Assembly (NCBI GenBank): GCA_001874265.1
Contig: MPDD01000023.1
Span: 1-41,679 of the forward strand
Origin: Bacteroidetes bacterium MedPE-SWsnd-G1
GTDB lineage: Bacteria; Bacteroidota; Bacteroidia; Flavobacteriales; Flavobacteriaceae
Direction: 5' to 3'
DNA: 41,679 bases
A model generated the notes under the pieces. The model ran no database searches. It was not told the DNA's origin and saw only the letters and a program-made list of their open reading frames with translations. The position numbers were made by a program, and so were the translations under genes. Positions 24,628 to 33,151 of this stretch are shown piece by piece. Every line of letters starts with the position of its first letter. Within the stretch, counting starts at the first letter, position 1.

Positions 24628-24697
24628 GTAAATGAGTCTTTGGGGTTGATTTATTTATAACTCGAGTTAAACATTGTTTGACTCGAGTTTCTTTTTT
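24628..24697 (+). ncRNA. Candidate small RNA of about 70 nt
   Basis: Starts just past the TATATTTG box and ends in a textbook intrinsic terminator. Between them is a short single-stranded stretch with the G-rich segment TTTGGGGTTGAT (24639-24650), unusual in this AT-rich sequence. The only reading frame is a five-codon ATG AGT CTT TGG GGT TGA. No known RNA family is recognised. The hairpin might instead serve the 3' end of the CYTH gene on the other strand, though there it lacks a T-tract. Confidence 0.35.
24659..24697 (+). terminator. Perfect 14-bp hairpin with T-tract before the CYTH gene
   Basis: AACTCGAGT plus T-AAAC pair with GTTT-G plus ACTCGAGTT (one T-G pair), with a three-base loop ATT, then TTCTTTTTT on the plus strand. 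The T-run overlaps the CYTH stop codon on the minus strand. Confidence 0.8.
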
Positions 24698-25169
24698 ATA
24701 CCCATTTTGAAAAAGGATTCTTGCTTAACTCAGAATTGTAGAATTTTGTATCTCCGGTAACCTCAACACCTACCCATGTTGGTTTGGAGAAAGATTCATC
24801 TACTGAACCAAGTTCAACTTCACCAATAACCAGCCCTTTATTTTCACCTTTAAATTCATCTATTTCGTAAATATGATCGTAATGATTAACGTAATAGCGA
24901 TACTTTTCAATTACACCCTCTTCACAAAGCTCGAATAATTCATTAGCCTCTTCGAGCGGAATTTCCTTTTCCCATTCAAATCTTGAAGTACCATCACTAG
25001 AGGAAATTCCTTTAATAGTTAAAAAACCAGAATTGTCTAAAATTCGAACTCTAACAACCCGTTTTTTATTTGAATTTAAAAATCCTTGTTTAATAAAAGA
25101 TACTTTAAAACTATCCGTTTTATAGGAAGAATTTTTTATTAAGAATTTTCTTTCAATTTCTAAAGGCAT
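24696..25169 (-). CDS. CYTH domain protein (triphosphate tunnel metalloenzyme)
   Basis: A 157-residue CYTH (adenylate cyclase/thiamine triphosphatase) domain, a beta-tunnel that binds a triphosphate and divalent metal. The N-terminal signature EIERKFL contains the ExExK motif (Glu4, Glu6, Lys8). RVRILDNSGFLTIKG provides basic and Lys residues in the tunnel, and VIGEVELGS near residue 115 the later acidic motif. Most bacterial members hydrolyse inorganic triphosphate or nucleotides; the substrate here is unknown. It is transcribed alone and converges on the candidate small RNA. Confidence 0.9.
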   Translation of the reverse strand: MPLEIERKFLIKNSSYKTDSFKVSFIKQGFLNSNKKRVVRVRILDNSGFLTIKGISSSDGTSRFEWEKEIPLEEANELFELCEEGVIEKYRYYVNHYDHIYEIDEFKGENKGLVIGEVELGSVDESFSKPTWVGVEVTGDTKFYNSELSKNPFSKWV

Positions 25170-25245
25170 TTAAGTGTAATTTTTGCTAAAATAATACTTT
25201 TCATGTTTCCGTTATTAATGAATACCTTAGCAAAAAATTATTGGA

Positions 25246-25470
25246 GTGAAATACTTAAATTTTTTTCTCTTTTTTATTGTTATCAATGTCTGGTCTCAAA
25301 TAGATTATTCCTATAGTTGTGAAGACTCCAATTCTTATAACTACGTAAAAATTGCTCACAATAAAATCAATTTTGCAGAGCTTAAGATTGTATCAGGAGT
25401 ACATTTTACTTCGCTATCTATCAATGACAATAAGGAAACAAACACTACAAAAATTGTAATAATAAATTAA
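25246..25470 (+). CDS. 74-aa secreted protein, probable porZ deletion remnant
   Basis: Reads from a GTG at 25246. Residues 1-18 are a clean signal peptide ending in VWSQ. Residues 19-45 (YSYSCEDSNSYNYVKIAHNKINFAE) resemble the start of mature PorZ-type propeller proteins (W-x-D-[FY]-F-SYN-x-V-x-x-I...NKI-[YF]-A). Residues 49-74 (VSGVHFTSLSINDNKETNTTKIVIIN) match the end of a T9SS type A sorting domain, as in the two large proteins downstream (SGVYLVSLE...RKIVI; TGVYIVNLE...KKVLI). The whole middle, normally about 700 residues, is missing. From memory porZ often lies beside recO in Bacteroidota, and recO starts 2 bp downstream. It could still be a true small secreted protein. Confidence 0.5.
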   Translation: MKYLNFFLFFIVINVWSQIDYSYSCEDSNSYNYVKIAHNKINFAELKIVSGVHFTSLSINDNKETNTTKIVIIN

Positions 25471-25472
25471 GA

Positions 25473-26195
25473 ATGCTTGTTGCAACAAAGGCAATTGTAT
25501 TAAATTCAATTAAATACGGAGATACAAGTCTTATCGTTAAATGCTTTACGGAAAAAGCTGGGTGTAAGTCTTATTTATTAAAAGGGGTTTTAGGATCAAA
25601 AAAAGGCAAGATTAAAGCATCTTACTTTCAACCATTAACTCAATTAAATATTATAGGAAAACATAACAGTAAGGGAAACCTAAACAGTTTAAAAGAGGTT
25701 CATATTCATAATCCTTATCAATCGCTATATTCAAATATATTTAAACAGTCTATTGTGTTTTTTTTATCCGAGGTTTTGAGTACATCAATTCAAGAAGAAG
25801 AATCGAATGAGGATTTGTATAGTTATATAGAAAGCGCCTTAATGTGGTTAGATCTTCATGAAAATATTTCTAATTTCCATTTGTTATTTTTATTAAAATT
25901 AACCAAATTTCTTGGGTTTTATCCTGAATTAGAAAATATTGGGTATAGCAATTTTGATTTGCTAGAAGGGAGATTTGTTAAAAATGTAAAATACCACAAT
26001 AATGTTGTGTCAAATGAAGATTTAATTGCCTTTAAAAAACTCTTAGGCATAAATATTGATGCCTTACACAAGGTAGAATTTAATGCAGTAAATAGACATC
26101 GAGTTTTAGATATTCTGATCCGATATTTTGAGTTACATTTGACGGGATTTAAAAGACCAAAATCACTAGAGGTTTTAAGACAGGTATTTAGTTAG
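25473..26195 (+). CDS. recO: DNA repair protein RecO
   Basis: A 240-residue recombination mediator that helps RecA load onto SSB-coated DNA in the RecFOR pathway. The N-terminal OB fold is clear (LVATKAIVLNSIKYGDTSLIVKCFTEKAGCKSYLLKGVLGSKKGKIKASYFQPLTQLNI, residues 2-60), followed by the helical domain with FFLSEVLSTSIQEEESNEDLYSYIESALMWLD and FLLKLTKFLGFYPEL, and C-terminal RVLDILIRYFELHLTGFKRPKSLEVL. The zinc-finger Cys residues of many Gram-positive RecO proteins are absent, as usual in this group. It starts 2 bp after the 74-aa frame and ends 2 bp before the TonB receptor gene, a tight operon. Confidence 0.95.
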   Translation: MLVATKAIVLNSIKYGDTSLIVKCFTEKAGCKSYLLKGVLGSKKGKIKASYFQPLTQLNIIGKHNSKGNLNSLKEVHIHNPYQSLYSNIFKQSIVFFLSEVLSTSIQEEESNEDLYSYIESALMWLDLHENISNFHLLFLLKLTKFLGFYPELENIGYSNFDLLEGRFVKNVKYHNNVVSNEDLIAFKKLLGINIDALHKVEFNAVNRHRVLDILIRYFELHLTGFKRPKSLEVLRQVFS

Positions 26196-26197
26196 TA

Positions 26198-28645
26198 ATG
26201 AGGAGTTTAATTAGCGTAGTAATATTTTTTGTTTGTGGGTTTATTTTTAGTCAAGAGGTAACAATTCTTGATATAGAAACTAATTTCCCTATTGAAAACT
26301 GTACCGTTTATGGAGAAAATAACACGAAGGTCGTTTATTCGGATAAATTTGGAAAAGTAGATTTGTCTTTTTTTGATGAAAATGAAGTTATTTCATTCAA
26401 TCATCTATCTTATATCGAAATTGAAATTTTAAAGCGTCATTTAAAAGAGGTAGATTTTAAAGTTTTTTTACACAAACAGGCGGAATCTTTAGAGGAAGTA
26501 ATTCTTTCAACTTCAAAGCAGAAAGAAACAAGAAGTAGAGTTGCGGAGCAAATTGAAATTAGTATAAATAAAGAAATCGTAAAAATTGCTCCTCAGACTT
26601 CTGCTGATTTACTTGCTACCATTCCTGGAGTGAAAGTTCAAAAGTCTCAATTTGGAGGAGGAAGTCCCGTTTTAAGAGGGATGGAAGCAAATAAGGTTTT
26701 ACTTGTTGTTGATGGAGTAAGAATGAACAATGCTATTTATAGAACCGGACATTTACAAAGCTCTATTACTGTATCACCTTCTACATTAGAACGAACAGAA
26801 GTTTTGTTTGGACCATCTTCTGTAATCTATGGATCTGATGCTTTAGGAGGGGTTGTTCATTACTACACAAAAACACCAAATTTTTCCTATACTCCTCAAA
26901 CCAAAGTGAGTTTTTTATCAAGATATAGTTCAGTTAACGAAGAAATCACGAATCAAGGAAGTGTATCATTTTCATTTAATAAATGGGCCTCTTTTACCAG
27001 TTTTTCATATTCAGATTTTCAAGATTTAAAAATGGGTGAAAACCGAAGACATGGATTTGAAGATTGGGGTAAAGTTTTCGAATACTCAAATAATTCAGAC
27101 ACATTTTACAATCCAAATCCAGTTTCAAATTCAGACCCAAATAATCAGAAAAATACCGGCTATAATCAAAGAGATTTTTTGCAAAAACTGATTTTTAAAG
27201 CCTCAGAAAAGTCAAAATTAATATTGAACTTTCAACATTCTATGTCTTCAGACATACCTAGATTTGATAGACTAACAGAAGAAAAAGAAGGATCTTTGAA
27301 ATTCGCTGAATGGTATTATGGCCCTCAGAAAAGAACCATGATAAGTTCTCAATTTTCTTTTGAACCATCCAAAAAATGGATGGATTCTGGAACTTTTACA
27401 GCGGCATATCAAAATTTAGAGGAATCTAGAATTCAACGAAAGTTTGGAAGTTTGGACAGGTCTTATAGAATTGAAAATGTTGATGTTTTAAGCTTCAATG
27501 GTGATTTCTCAATTCCCCTTTCAAATAAATCGAATCGTAGTTTGTCATATGGAATAGAAGTAACTCATAATATAGTAGACTCATATGCGGTCGGAAAGAC
27601 TTTAAAAGTTGATGGAAATGAAATAATTGGTTTTTCGGGTGACTTTGTCGTTCAATCCAGGTACCCAGATGGTGGAAGCAACTATACAAGTTCCGCAATT
27701 TATACAAGTTATAGACAAGATGTTTCTAAGAAAGCAACTTTAAATACCGGGATTCGCTTTACAAATACATGGTTAAATGCAACATGGATAGATGATACCT
27801 TTATTACATTACCAGACATGGATATCAATCTAAAAAACGGCGCTTTAACGGCTACTATCGGTTATGCATACAAACCAAATGATACTTGGCAATTAAACTC
27901 CGTGCTTTCTTCAGGGTTTAGATCGCCTAATATTGATGATATCGGAAAAATTAGAGAGAAAAATGGAATTGTAACTGTTCCCAACGTTGCGTTGAAACCT
28001 GAATTTGCTTATAGTGGAGAACTCGGTGCAATTAAATACTTAAATGATAAAAACTTTAATGTTGGATTTAATGTTTATTATACCTTACTGAATAACTACA
28101 TAGCAAGAGAACCATTTCCCATTAACGGATCTCCAACAATTATTTATGACGGAGAAGAAGTAGAAACCTACGCAAATGTGAATCATGATAACGCATATAT
28201 TTATGGGTCAACATTGACTTTAGGAGGAAATTTATCAAAACATTTTAAAACCAGCGCAAGTGCAACTTATACCAAAGGCAGGGCCTATGATTCCGGATTA
28301 CCCTTATCATCTATTCCGCCTTTATTTGGTAATGTAGACTTTGTATTTGCTAAGAAGAGATTGGAGATGTCGTTGAGTTTTAGATTTAATGCAACTAAGA
28401 AAATAGAGGACTACAATTTAATTGAAGGAATTGATAATATTGAACAAACTCCGATAAATGGAGATGGAGATTTTGTAGGAACACCCAGCTGGAATAGCCT
28501 AAATTTTTATAGTAGTTACACTATAACAAAGAATTTGAATATTCAATTTATGATAGATAATATTTTTGATAATCATTATAAAGAATTCGCTTCAGGAATT
28601 AGTGCCCCAGGCAGAAATTATTCTATATCATTAATTTTGAATTAA
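26198..28645 (+). CDS. TonB-dependent outer-membrane receptor
   Basis: An 815-residue outer-membrane transporter that imports a ligand (often a metal chelate or vitamin) using TonB energy. Signal peptide residues 1-19 (...GFIFSQ). Residues 20-90 form a short carboxypeptidase-regulatory-like beta domain (VTILDIETNFPIENCTVYGEN). The plug spans about 110-225 (SADLLATIPGVKVQKSQFGGGSPVLRGMEANKVLLVVDGVRMNNAIYRTGHLQ and VLFGPSSVIYGSDALGGVVHYYTK). The rest is a 22-stranded barrel ending APGRNYSISLILN. No partner substrate-binding lipoprotein is next to it, and the ligand is not evident. It follows recO by 2 bp. Confidence 0.93.
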   Translation: MRSLISVVIFFVCGFIFSQEVTILDIETNFPIENCTVYGENNTKVVYSDKFGKVDLSFFDENEVISFNHLSYIEIEILKRHLKEVDFKVFLHKQAESLEEVILSTSKQKETRSRVAEQIEISINKEIVKIAPQTSADLLATIPGVKVQKSQFGGGSPVLRGMEANKVLLVVDGVRMNNAIYRTGHLQSSITVSPSTLERTEVLFGPSSVIYGSDALGGVVHYYTKTPNFSYTPQTKVSFLSRYSSVNEEITNQGSVSFSFNKWASFTSFSYSDFQDLKMGENRRHGFEDWGKVFEYSNNSDTFYNPNPVSNSDPNNQKNTGYNQRDFLQKLIFKASEKSKLILNFQHSMSSDIPRFDRLTEEKEGSLKFAEWYYGPQKRTMISSQFSFEPSKKWMDSGTFTAAYQNLEESRIQRKFGSLDRSYRIENVDVLSFNGDFSIPLSNKSNRSLSYGIEVTHNIVDSYAVGKTLKVDGNEIIGFSGDFVVQSRYPDGGSNYTSSAIYTSYRQDVSKKATLNTGIRFTNTWLNATWIDDTFITLPDMDINLKNGALTATIGYAYKPNDTWQLNSVLSSGFRSPNIDDIGKIREKNGIVTVPNVALKPEFAYSGELGAIKYLNDKNFNVGFNVYYTLLNNYIAREPFPINGSPTIIYDGEEVETYANVNHDNAYIYGSTLTLGGNLSKHFKTSASATYTKGRAYDSGLPLSSIPPLFGNVDFVFAKKRLEMSLSFRFNATKKIEDYNLIEGIDNIEQTPINGDGDFVGTPSWNSLNFYSSYTITKNLNIQFMIDNIFDNHYKEFASGISAPGRNYSISLILN

Positions 28646-28685
28646 TTCTTTTTTCGTACTTTTTTAAGAAAAAACGGCTAAAAAC

Positions 28686-28721
28686 GTGAACAAACGGTAA
28701 TTTATTGTGAACAAATCGTAA
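28686..28721 (+). promoter_or_regulatory. Two direct repeats upstream of the first adhesin gene
   Basis: GTGAACAAACGGTAA (28686-28700) and GTGAACAAATCGTAA (28707-28721) agree at 13 of 15 bases. Their starts are 21 bp apart, two helical turns, just upstream of the -7 box at 28740. They look like an activator or repressor operator. Confidence 0.45.
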
Positions 28722-28739
28722 AATTGTTAATAAGTTTTT

Positions 28740-28747
28740 TATATTTG
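28740..28747 (+). promoter_or_regulatory. -7 box (TATATTTG) for the 1370-aa adhesin gene
   Basis: Matches TAnnTTTG, 27 bp before ATG 28775. The short leader contains ATCAACCCCAAA (28758-28769). Confidence 0.6.
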
Positions 28748-28774
28748 TCGTAGTGTTATCAACCCCAAATTGTT

Positions 28775-31700
28775 ATGTCTTTAAATGAAACTCATTTAAA
28801 AAGCATTGTTTTATTGCTATGCCTCGTTTTTTCTATAGAGGCTATTTCACAAACTACTATTGCTAGCCAGGATTTCGATTCGCTGCCATCTGGCTTAGGA
28901 TATACAGTTTCTGATACAGATTATGTCGAAGATGACGCGGGAAGCGGAGTATCCTCATCTACATCTTTAATGTTTAGTAATGATAATGGCTCTAATAATA
29001 GAGATTCTGACGTTCAATTTGATTTAATTGATATTTCGTCTTATACGGATGTTGAAATTACAATTTCATTTGCTTCAGTTAATGTAGATAATAATGAAAA
29101 TTTAGAATTATATATTTCATACGACGGTGGAGCATATGCACAAGTTGCTAAACTTATTGATGGTCAAAACGGAGGTGGAGGTGAAGATTGGGACTGGGGA
29201 CAAAACGATAATGATGGAGGCGCAGTTTCATCCAACCCATATACTTTTTCAGTTCCTAATAACGGATATACCACAATTCAGATTCAAGTACAAGCGGAGA
29301 ATTTAGATGACAATGAAATATTTTATATAGATGATGTATTAATTGAAGGAATACCATCTGTTGTTGAACCAGACATTAACGTACTTGGAAATAGTAATGA
29401 TATAACGGATGGACAAGTAGCTTCAACAACCTATAATACGGATTTTGGTCAGGTAATTACTTCTGCCGGAAGTGAGACAAATATATTTACTATAGAAAAC
29501 ACAGGAAGCGACGTTCTAAATATTACAAGCATAAGCTTGTCAGGATCTTCAGACTTTACATTAAATTCTAGTATAGTCTCAATTTCTGCTGGAGGATCTC
29601 AAGATTTTACCATTGATTTTGAACCTACAACTGACGGTATTCATTCAGGAACCATAGTAATTCTAAGTGATGATTCTGATGAGGCATCCATTACCTATTA
29701 TATTGAAGGAGAGGGTGTTCCAATTTCATATTGTACACCAGCTTTTGTTACTGGAACAGACAACTATATTTCCAATGTCTCAGTTGGAACAATTAATAAT
29801 ACAACTACTTATGATGTTTCTAGATATTCTGATTTTTCTGGATCATTAACTACAGATTTTGTTGTTGGGAGTACAAATACATTTAGTATTACAAGAACAA
29901 ATCCTGGTACTGATTTCAATTATTTAAGAGTTTGGATAGATTGGAATCAAGATGGTGATTTTGACGATACTGACGAGGAAGTTTTTGTTTCAGACTATTG
30001 GGATGGAACAAACTTAACTTTTGATGTATTAGTTCCAGTTACTGCAGTTCCTGGGAGTACTAGAATGAGAGTGATCTCTGAGGAATTTGCATTTTTAAGT
30101 AATTCTTGTGCTTGGAGCATATTATTAGGAGAGGCTGAAGATTATTCTGTTAATGTAATTGATGTTGTACCGATGATAGACTTTGATGGTATTGATGATT
30201 ATGTAGATTTTGGCGATAGTCATGATTTAACCGGATCGTTTTCAATTGAAGCATGGATTTTACAAGAACAATCAGTTACAAACGGGACAATTTTATCTAA
30301 AGGGGATTTGGATTCATCAAACGGCAGTAAGAGTTATGGGTATGTTCTAGCTTTAGAAAATGATGTGGTAACCTTTAAAACATTTAATAATGGAGGCCAA
30401 ACAACCGTCGAATTATCCACATCACCATATACTATTACCAACAATAAATGGCATCATGTGGCAGTATCTTATAATGGAACCAACTCTAACCTATATATAG
30501 ATGGTGTATTGATGGATACTGATGGCACAAATAGTTCATTAATGAATAATACTGAAAGTTTTTTTATTGGCGCCTTTTATGATAGTGATTCAGCAAATCC
30601 AGTTAATTATTATGATGGTTTTATTGATGAAGTTAGAATTTGGAATGTAGGTTTAACACAACTTCAAATCCAAGAAATGATGAATCAAGAGATTGAACAA
30701 AACGGGTCAGGGGTGCGTGGTAAAATTACGTTAAAAGACATTTCTAACGGACTTGATTGGGAAACAAATTTAATTGGGTACTACGATTTTAATGATGATA
30801 GTGCTACCGATCAATCTAATAGTGGAATTGATGGTATAGACATGAATATTACAACGTCACAGTTACAAACCGCACCGTTGCCTTATTATACTATGCAGAA
30901 TGGGAATTGGGATTCTGTAGACAATACAACACCTTGGCAATACAGAGAAACAGTTTGGAATACTCCTAATGGAGTTGGAATTGATGGATTAACAGATATC
31001 GATTGGAATATTGTGAGAATTTCTCATAATGTAGATGTAAATAGGCATTTGTTTTTAGGCTCATTGATTTCTGAATCTACAGCTTTGTTAACAGATGAAG
31101 AAATAACTGATAGTGAATTAACGGTTGGTGAAGACGGCAATGATTATGAATTAAACATTGCACATTACTTAAAGTTAGACGGTAAAATTGACCTGCAAAA
31201 TGAATCTCAGTTAATTCAAGGTTCAGGTAGTTGGTTAGATACAGATAGTAGTGGATATGTCGAAAGAGATCAGCAAGGAACTGCTAATAGTTATACTTAT
31301 AATTATTGGTCTTCACCAGTTGGTTTAAGAAATATCACAGAGAATAATAAAGAACATAAATTAGGAGATGTTTTAAGAGACGGACACCAAGGAGGAGATG
31401 TTGTGGGCACAATTGATTTCGATCCCGATTCAACCTCTAATATAGACCCCTATTATGCAGATGGCGCTGCCTCAGACCCTAGGAAAGCGGCTACATATTG
31501 GATGTATAAATTTGTAAATAGTCAAGAAAATGACTACACGAATTGGGAATGGGTAGGAAATTATTATGACATCAATCCAACAGAAGGATATACAATGAAA
31601 GGAACATCCGGTTCTGGAAATATTGATATGGGAGTAGAATCCCAGAATTATGTGTTTAGAGGAAAGCCAAATAATGTAATAAATGGAGAAACAGAAATAG

Positions 31701-32887
31701 TTCATACTACATTTACGGCTTCGTTTGATGCCAATGGAAACCCTAAAATTTCATTAGCAGGAAATCCTTTCCTCTCTGCAATTGATGCGGATGCCTTTAT
31801 TGATGATAACGTGAATTCAATAAACGGACAAATTTATTTTTGGGAACATTGGGGAGGAGGATCACATAGATGGGCACAATACCAAGGAGGGTATTCAATA
31901 TACACCAAAGCAGGAGGAACACCAGCTGTTGCACACCCTGATGTAAGTCAATTAGGCAGTGGTTCTAAAACTCCAGAACGATATATTCCTGTTGGTCAAG
32001 GATTTTATGTAATTCAGAAGCATGATTATGATTCCATAAATAATGTGCCCTCTAACCCACAAGGCGGGAATGTTGTATTTAATAATAACCAACGTATTTT
32101 TAAAACAGAGGCATCAGGAGAATCTATTTTTACAAAAGAGTCGATAAAAAAGATTGGAAAATCCGTTGCCATTAGAGATACAAAAGATAAAGTTCAACGA
32201 ATTAGAATTGGATTTACATCACCTGATGGGTTTTACAGAAGTAACATGATTGCTTTTCTTGAGGGTGCAACAGATGAGTTTGACAATGGATATGATGCGG
32301 TGGCAGGAGATTTTTTAAAGAATGATGGCTTTTTTATTCAAGATGGCAGATATCAAGTAATTCAGGCTTTTGGACATTTTGACCAAGAAAGAGAAGTTCC
32401 CATTACAATTTTTATTGATGAAGAGGGACAAGGAGGGGTTCAAACCATCTCATTAGAAGCCATAGAAAACTTTGAGAATAACATTGAAGTTTTTATCAAA
32501 GACAATCACAATAATGGGGAAACTTTTGAACTTTCATCAGGAAAGTTCGAAGTAAATTTGGAACCAGGACAACACAGAGATAGATTTTCGATAGTATTTC
32601 AATCAAAATTAGTAGACCTTGAATCATTGACTAAAGTAGATGATACCGTACTTCTTTATATGAATAATGAGCAAGAGAAAATTCAAATTGAAAAAATTGC
32701 TGATATTCAAATTAACAATGTGTTTTTGTACAATTCAATAGGTCAAATTATGAATTCTTGGGGTACCAATCTAGAAGGCAGAGAAATACAACTTCCGGTT
32801 AATGTTAGTTCAGGAGTATATTTAGTTTCCTTAGAGACCGAAATAGGATTAATTTCACGTAAAATCGTAATTGATCGAATAAACTAA
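28775..32887 (+). CDS. Large secreted T9SS cargo protein with GEVED and LamG domains (1370 aa)
   Basis: A cell-surface or secreted protein, probably an adhesin. Signal peptide residues 1-25 (...EAISQ). Residues 26-195 are a beta-sandwich (choice-of-anchor type, YIDDVLIEG). About 198-315 is a choice-of-anchor D/ASPM-like domain (DINVLGNSNDITDG... TIDFEPTTDGIHSGTIVILSDD). About 319-465 is a GEVED domain (YCTPAF... WIDWNQDGDFDDTDEEVF... GEAEDYSV). About 467-640 is a LamG/concanavalin domain (IDFDGIDDYVDFGD... DEVRIWNVGLTQLQI). A long module (650-1290) with DGKIDLQNESQLIQ and DQQGTANSYTYNYWSSPV is shared with the next gene. Residues 1300-1370 are a T9SS type A sorting domain (LYNSIGQIMNSW... SSGVYLVSLE... 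SRKIVI). Export is via Sec then T9SS. Confidence 0.9.
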   Translation: MSLNETHLKSIVLLLCLVFSIEAISQTTIASQDFDSLPSGLGYTVSDTDYVEDDAGSGVSSSTSLMFSNDNGSNNRDSDVQFDLIDISSYTDVEITISFASVNVDNNENLELYISYDGGAYAQVAKLIDGQNGGGGEDWDWGQNDNDGGAVSSNPYTFSVPNNGYTTIQIQVQAENLDDNEIFYIDDVLIEGIPSVVEPDINVLGNSNDITDGQVASTTYNTDFGQVITSAGSETNIFTIENTGSDVLNITSISLSGSSDFTLNSSIVSISAGGSQDFTIDFEPTTDGIHSGTIVILSDDSDEASITYYIEGEGVPISYCTPAFVTGTDNYISNVSVGTINNTTTYDVSRYSDFSGSLTTDFVVGSTNTFSITRTNPGTDFNYLRVWIDWNQDGDFDDTDEEVFVSDYWDGTNLTFDVLVPVTAVPGSTRMRVISEEFAFLSNSCAWSILLGEAEDYSVNVIDVVPMIDFDGIDDYVDFGDSHDLTGSFSIEAWILQEQSVTNGTILSKGDLDSSNGSKSYGYVLALENDVVTFKTFNNGGQTTVELSTSPYTITNNKWHHVAVSYNGTNSNLYIDGVLMDTDGTNSSLMNNTESFFIGAFYDSDSANPVNYYDGFIDEVRIWNVGLTQLQIQEMMNQEIEQNGSGVRGKITLKDISNGLDWETNLIGYYDFNDDSATDQSNSGIDGIDMNITTSQLQTAPLPYYTMQNGNWDSVDNTTPWQYRETVWNTPNGVGIDGLTDIDWNIVRISHNVDVNRHLFLGSLISESTALLTDEEITDSELTVGEDGNDYELNIAHYLKLDGKIDLQNESQLIQGSGSWLDTDSSGYVERDQQGTANSYTYNYWSSPVGLRNITENNKEHKLGDVLRDGHQGGDVVGTIDFDPDSTSNIDPYYADGAASDPRKAATYWMYKFVNSQENDYTNWEWVGNYYDINPTEGYTMKGTSGSGNIDMGVESQNYVFRGKPNNVINGETEIVHTTFTASFDANGNPKISLAGNPFLSAIDADAFIDDNVNSINGQIYFWEHWGGGSHRWAQYQGGYSIYTKAGGTPAVAHPDVSQLGSGSKTPERYIPVGQGFYVIQKHDYDSINNVPSNPQGGNVVFNNNQRIFKTEASGESIFTKESIKKIGKSVAIRDTKDKVQRIRIGFTSPDGFYRSNMIAFLEGATDEFDNGYDAVAGDFLKNDGFFIQDGRYQVIQAFGHFDQEREVPITIFIDEEGQGGVQTISLEAIENFENNIEVFIKDNHNNGETFELSSGKFEVNLEPGQHRDRFSIVFQSKLVDLESLTKVDDTVLLYMNNEQEKIQIEKIADIQINNVFLYNSIGQIMNSWGTNLEGREIQLPVNVSSGVYLVSLETEIGLISRKIVIDRIN

Positions 32888-33151
32888 CCATTTAGTATAA
32901 ATTCCATCCCATTCGTTAATAAAAAAAACTTAACTAGTTAGTAAATAATTAGTTAAGATTTTTTTTGTACCTTGCTAGCCTTAACCAAAAGCATTTTTTA
33001 GGTCCCCAGACATAAAATTGCTAATTAAATGTCATGCTATGGTTACAAAATTACGAAACGTAAAGCCCTGCTTTTTATTTTTTGTGCAACTCTTATCAGC
33101 ACATAAAAATTCTAGTGTCTTATATAAAGTAAAATCGAAAAGATTTGAACT
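32888..33151. other. Intergenic region between the first two adhesin genes
   Basis: Contains a terminator (32921-32966) and a possible hairpin (TGTGC 33083-33087 with GCACA 33099-33103, extended by T4/A4 across a mismatch) in the likely leader of the next gene. No clear TAnnTTTG box was found. Confidence 0.5.
32921..32966 (+). terminator. Terminator after the 1370-aa adhesin gene
   Basis: CTTAACTA (32929-32936) pairs with TAGTTAAG (32950-32957), flanked by an A8 run on the left and a T8 run on the right. Weak inner pairing, AT-rich. Confidence 0.7.

Noticed and set aside
29667-29849. Overlapping frames inside the large adhesin genes, such as 29667-29849 and 38487-38681
   Set aside because: They lie in other frames of long intact genes with clear domains and have no features of their own.
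30413-30421. A perfect DnaA box (TTATCCACA)
   Set aside because: Single copy, inside the coding sequence of the 1370-aa protein. No cluster, no AT-rich unwinding element, no dnaA nearby.
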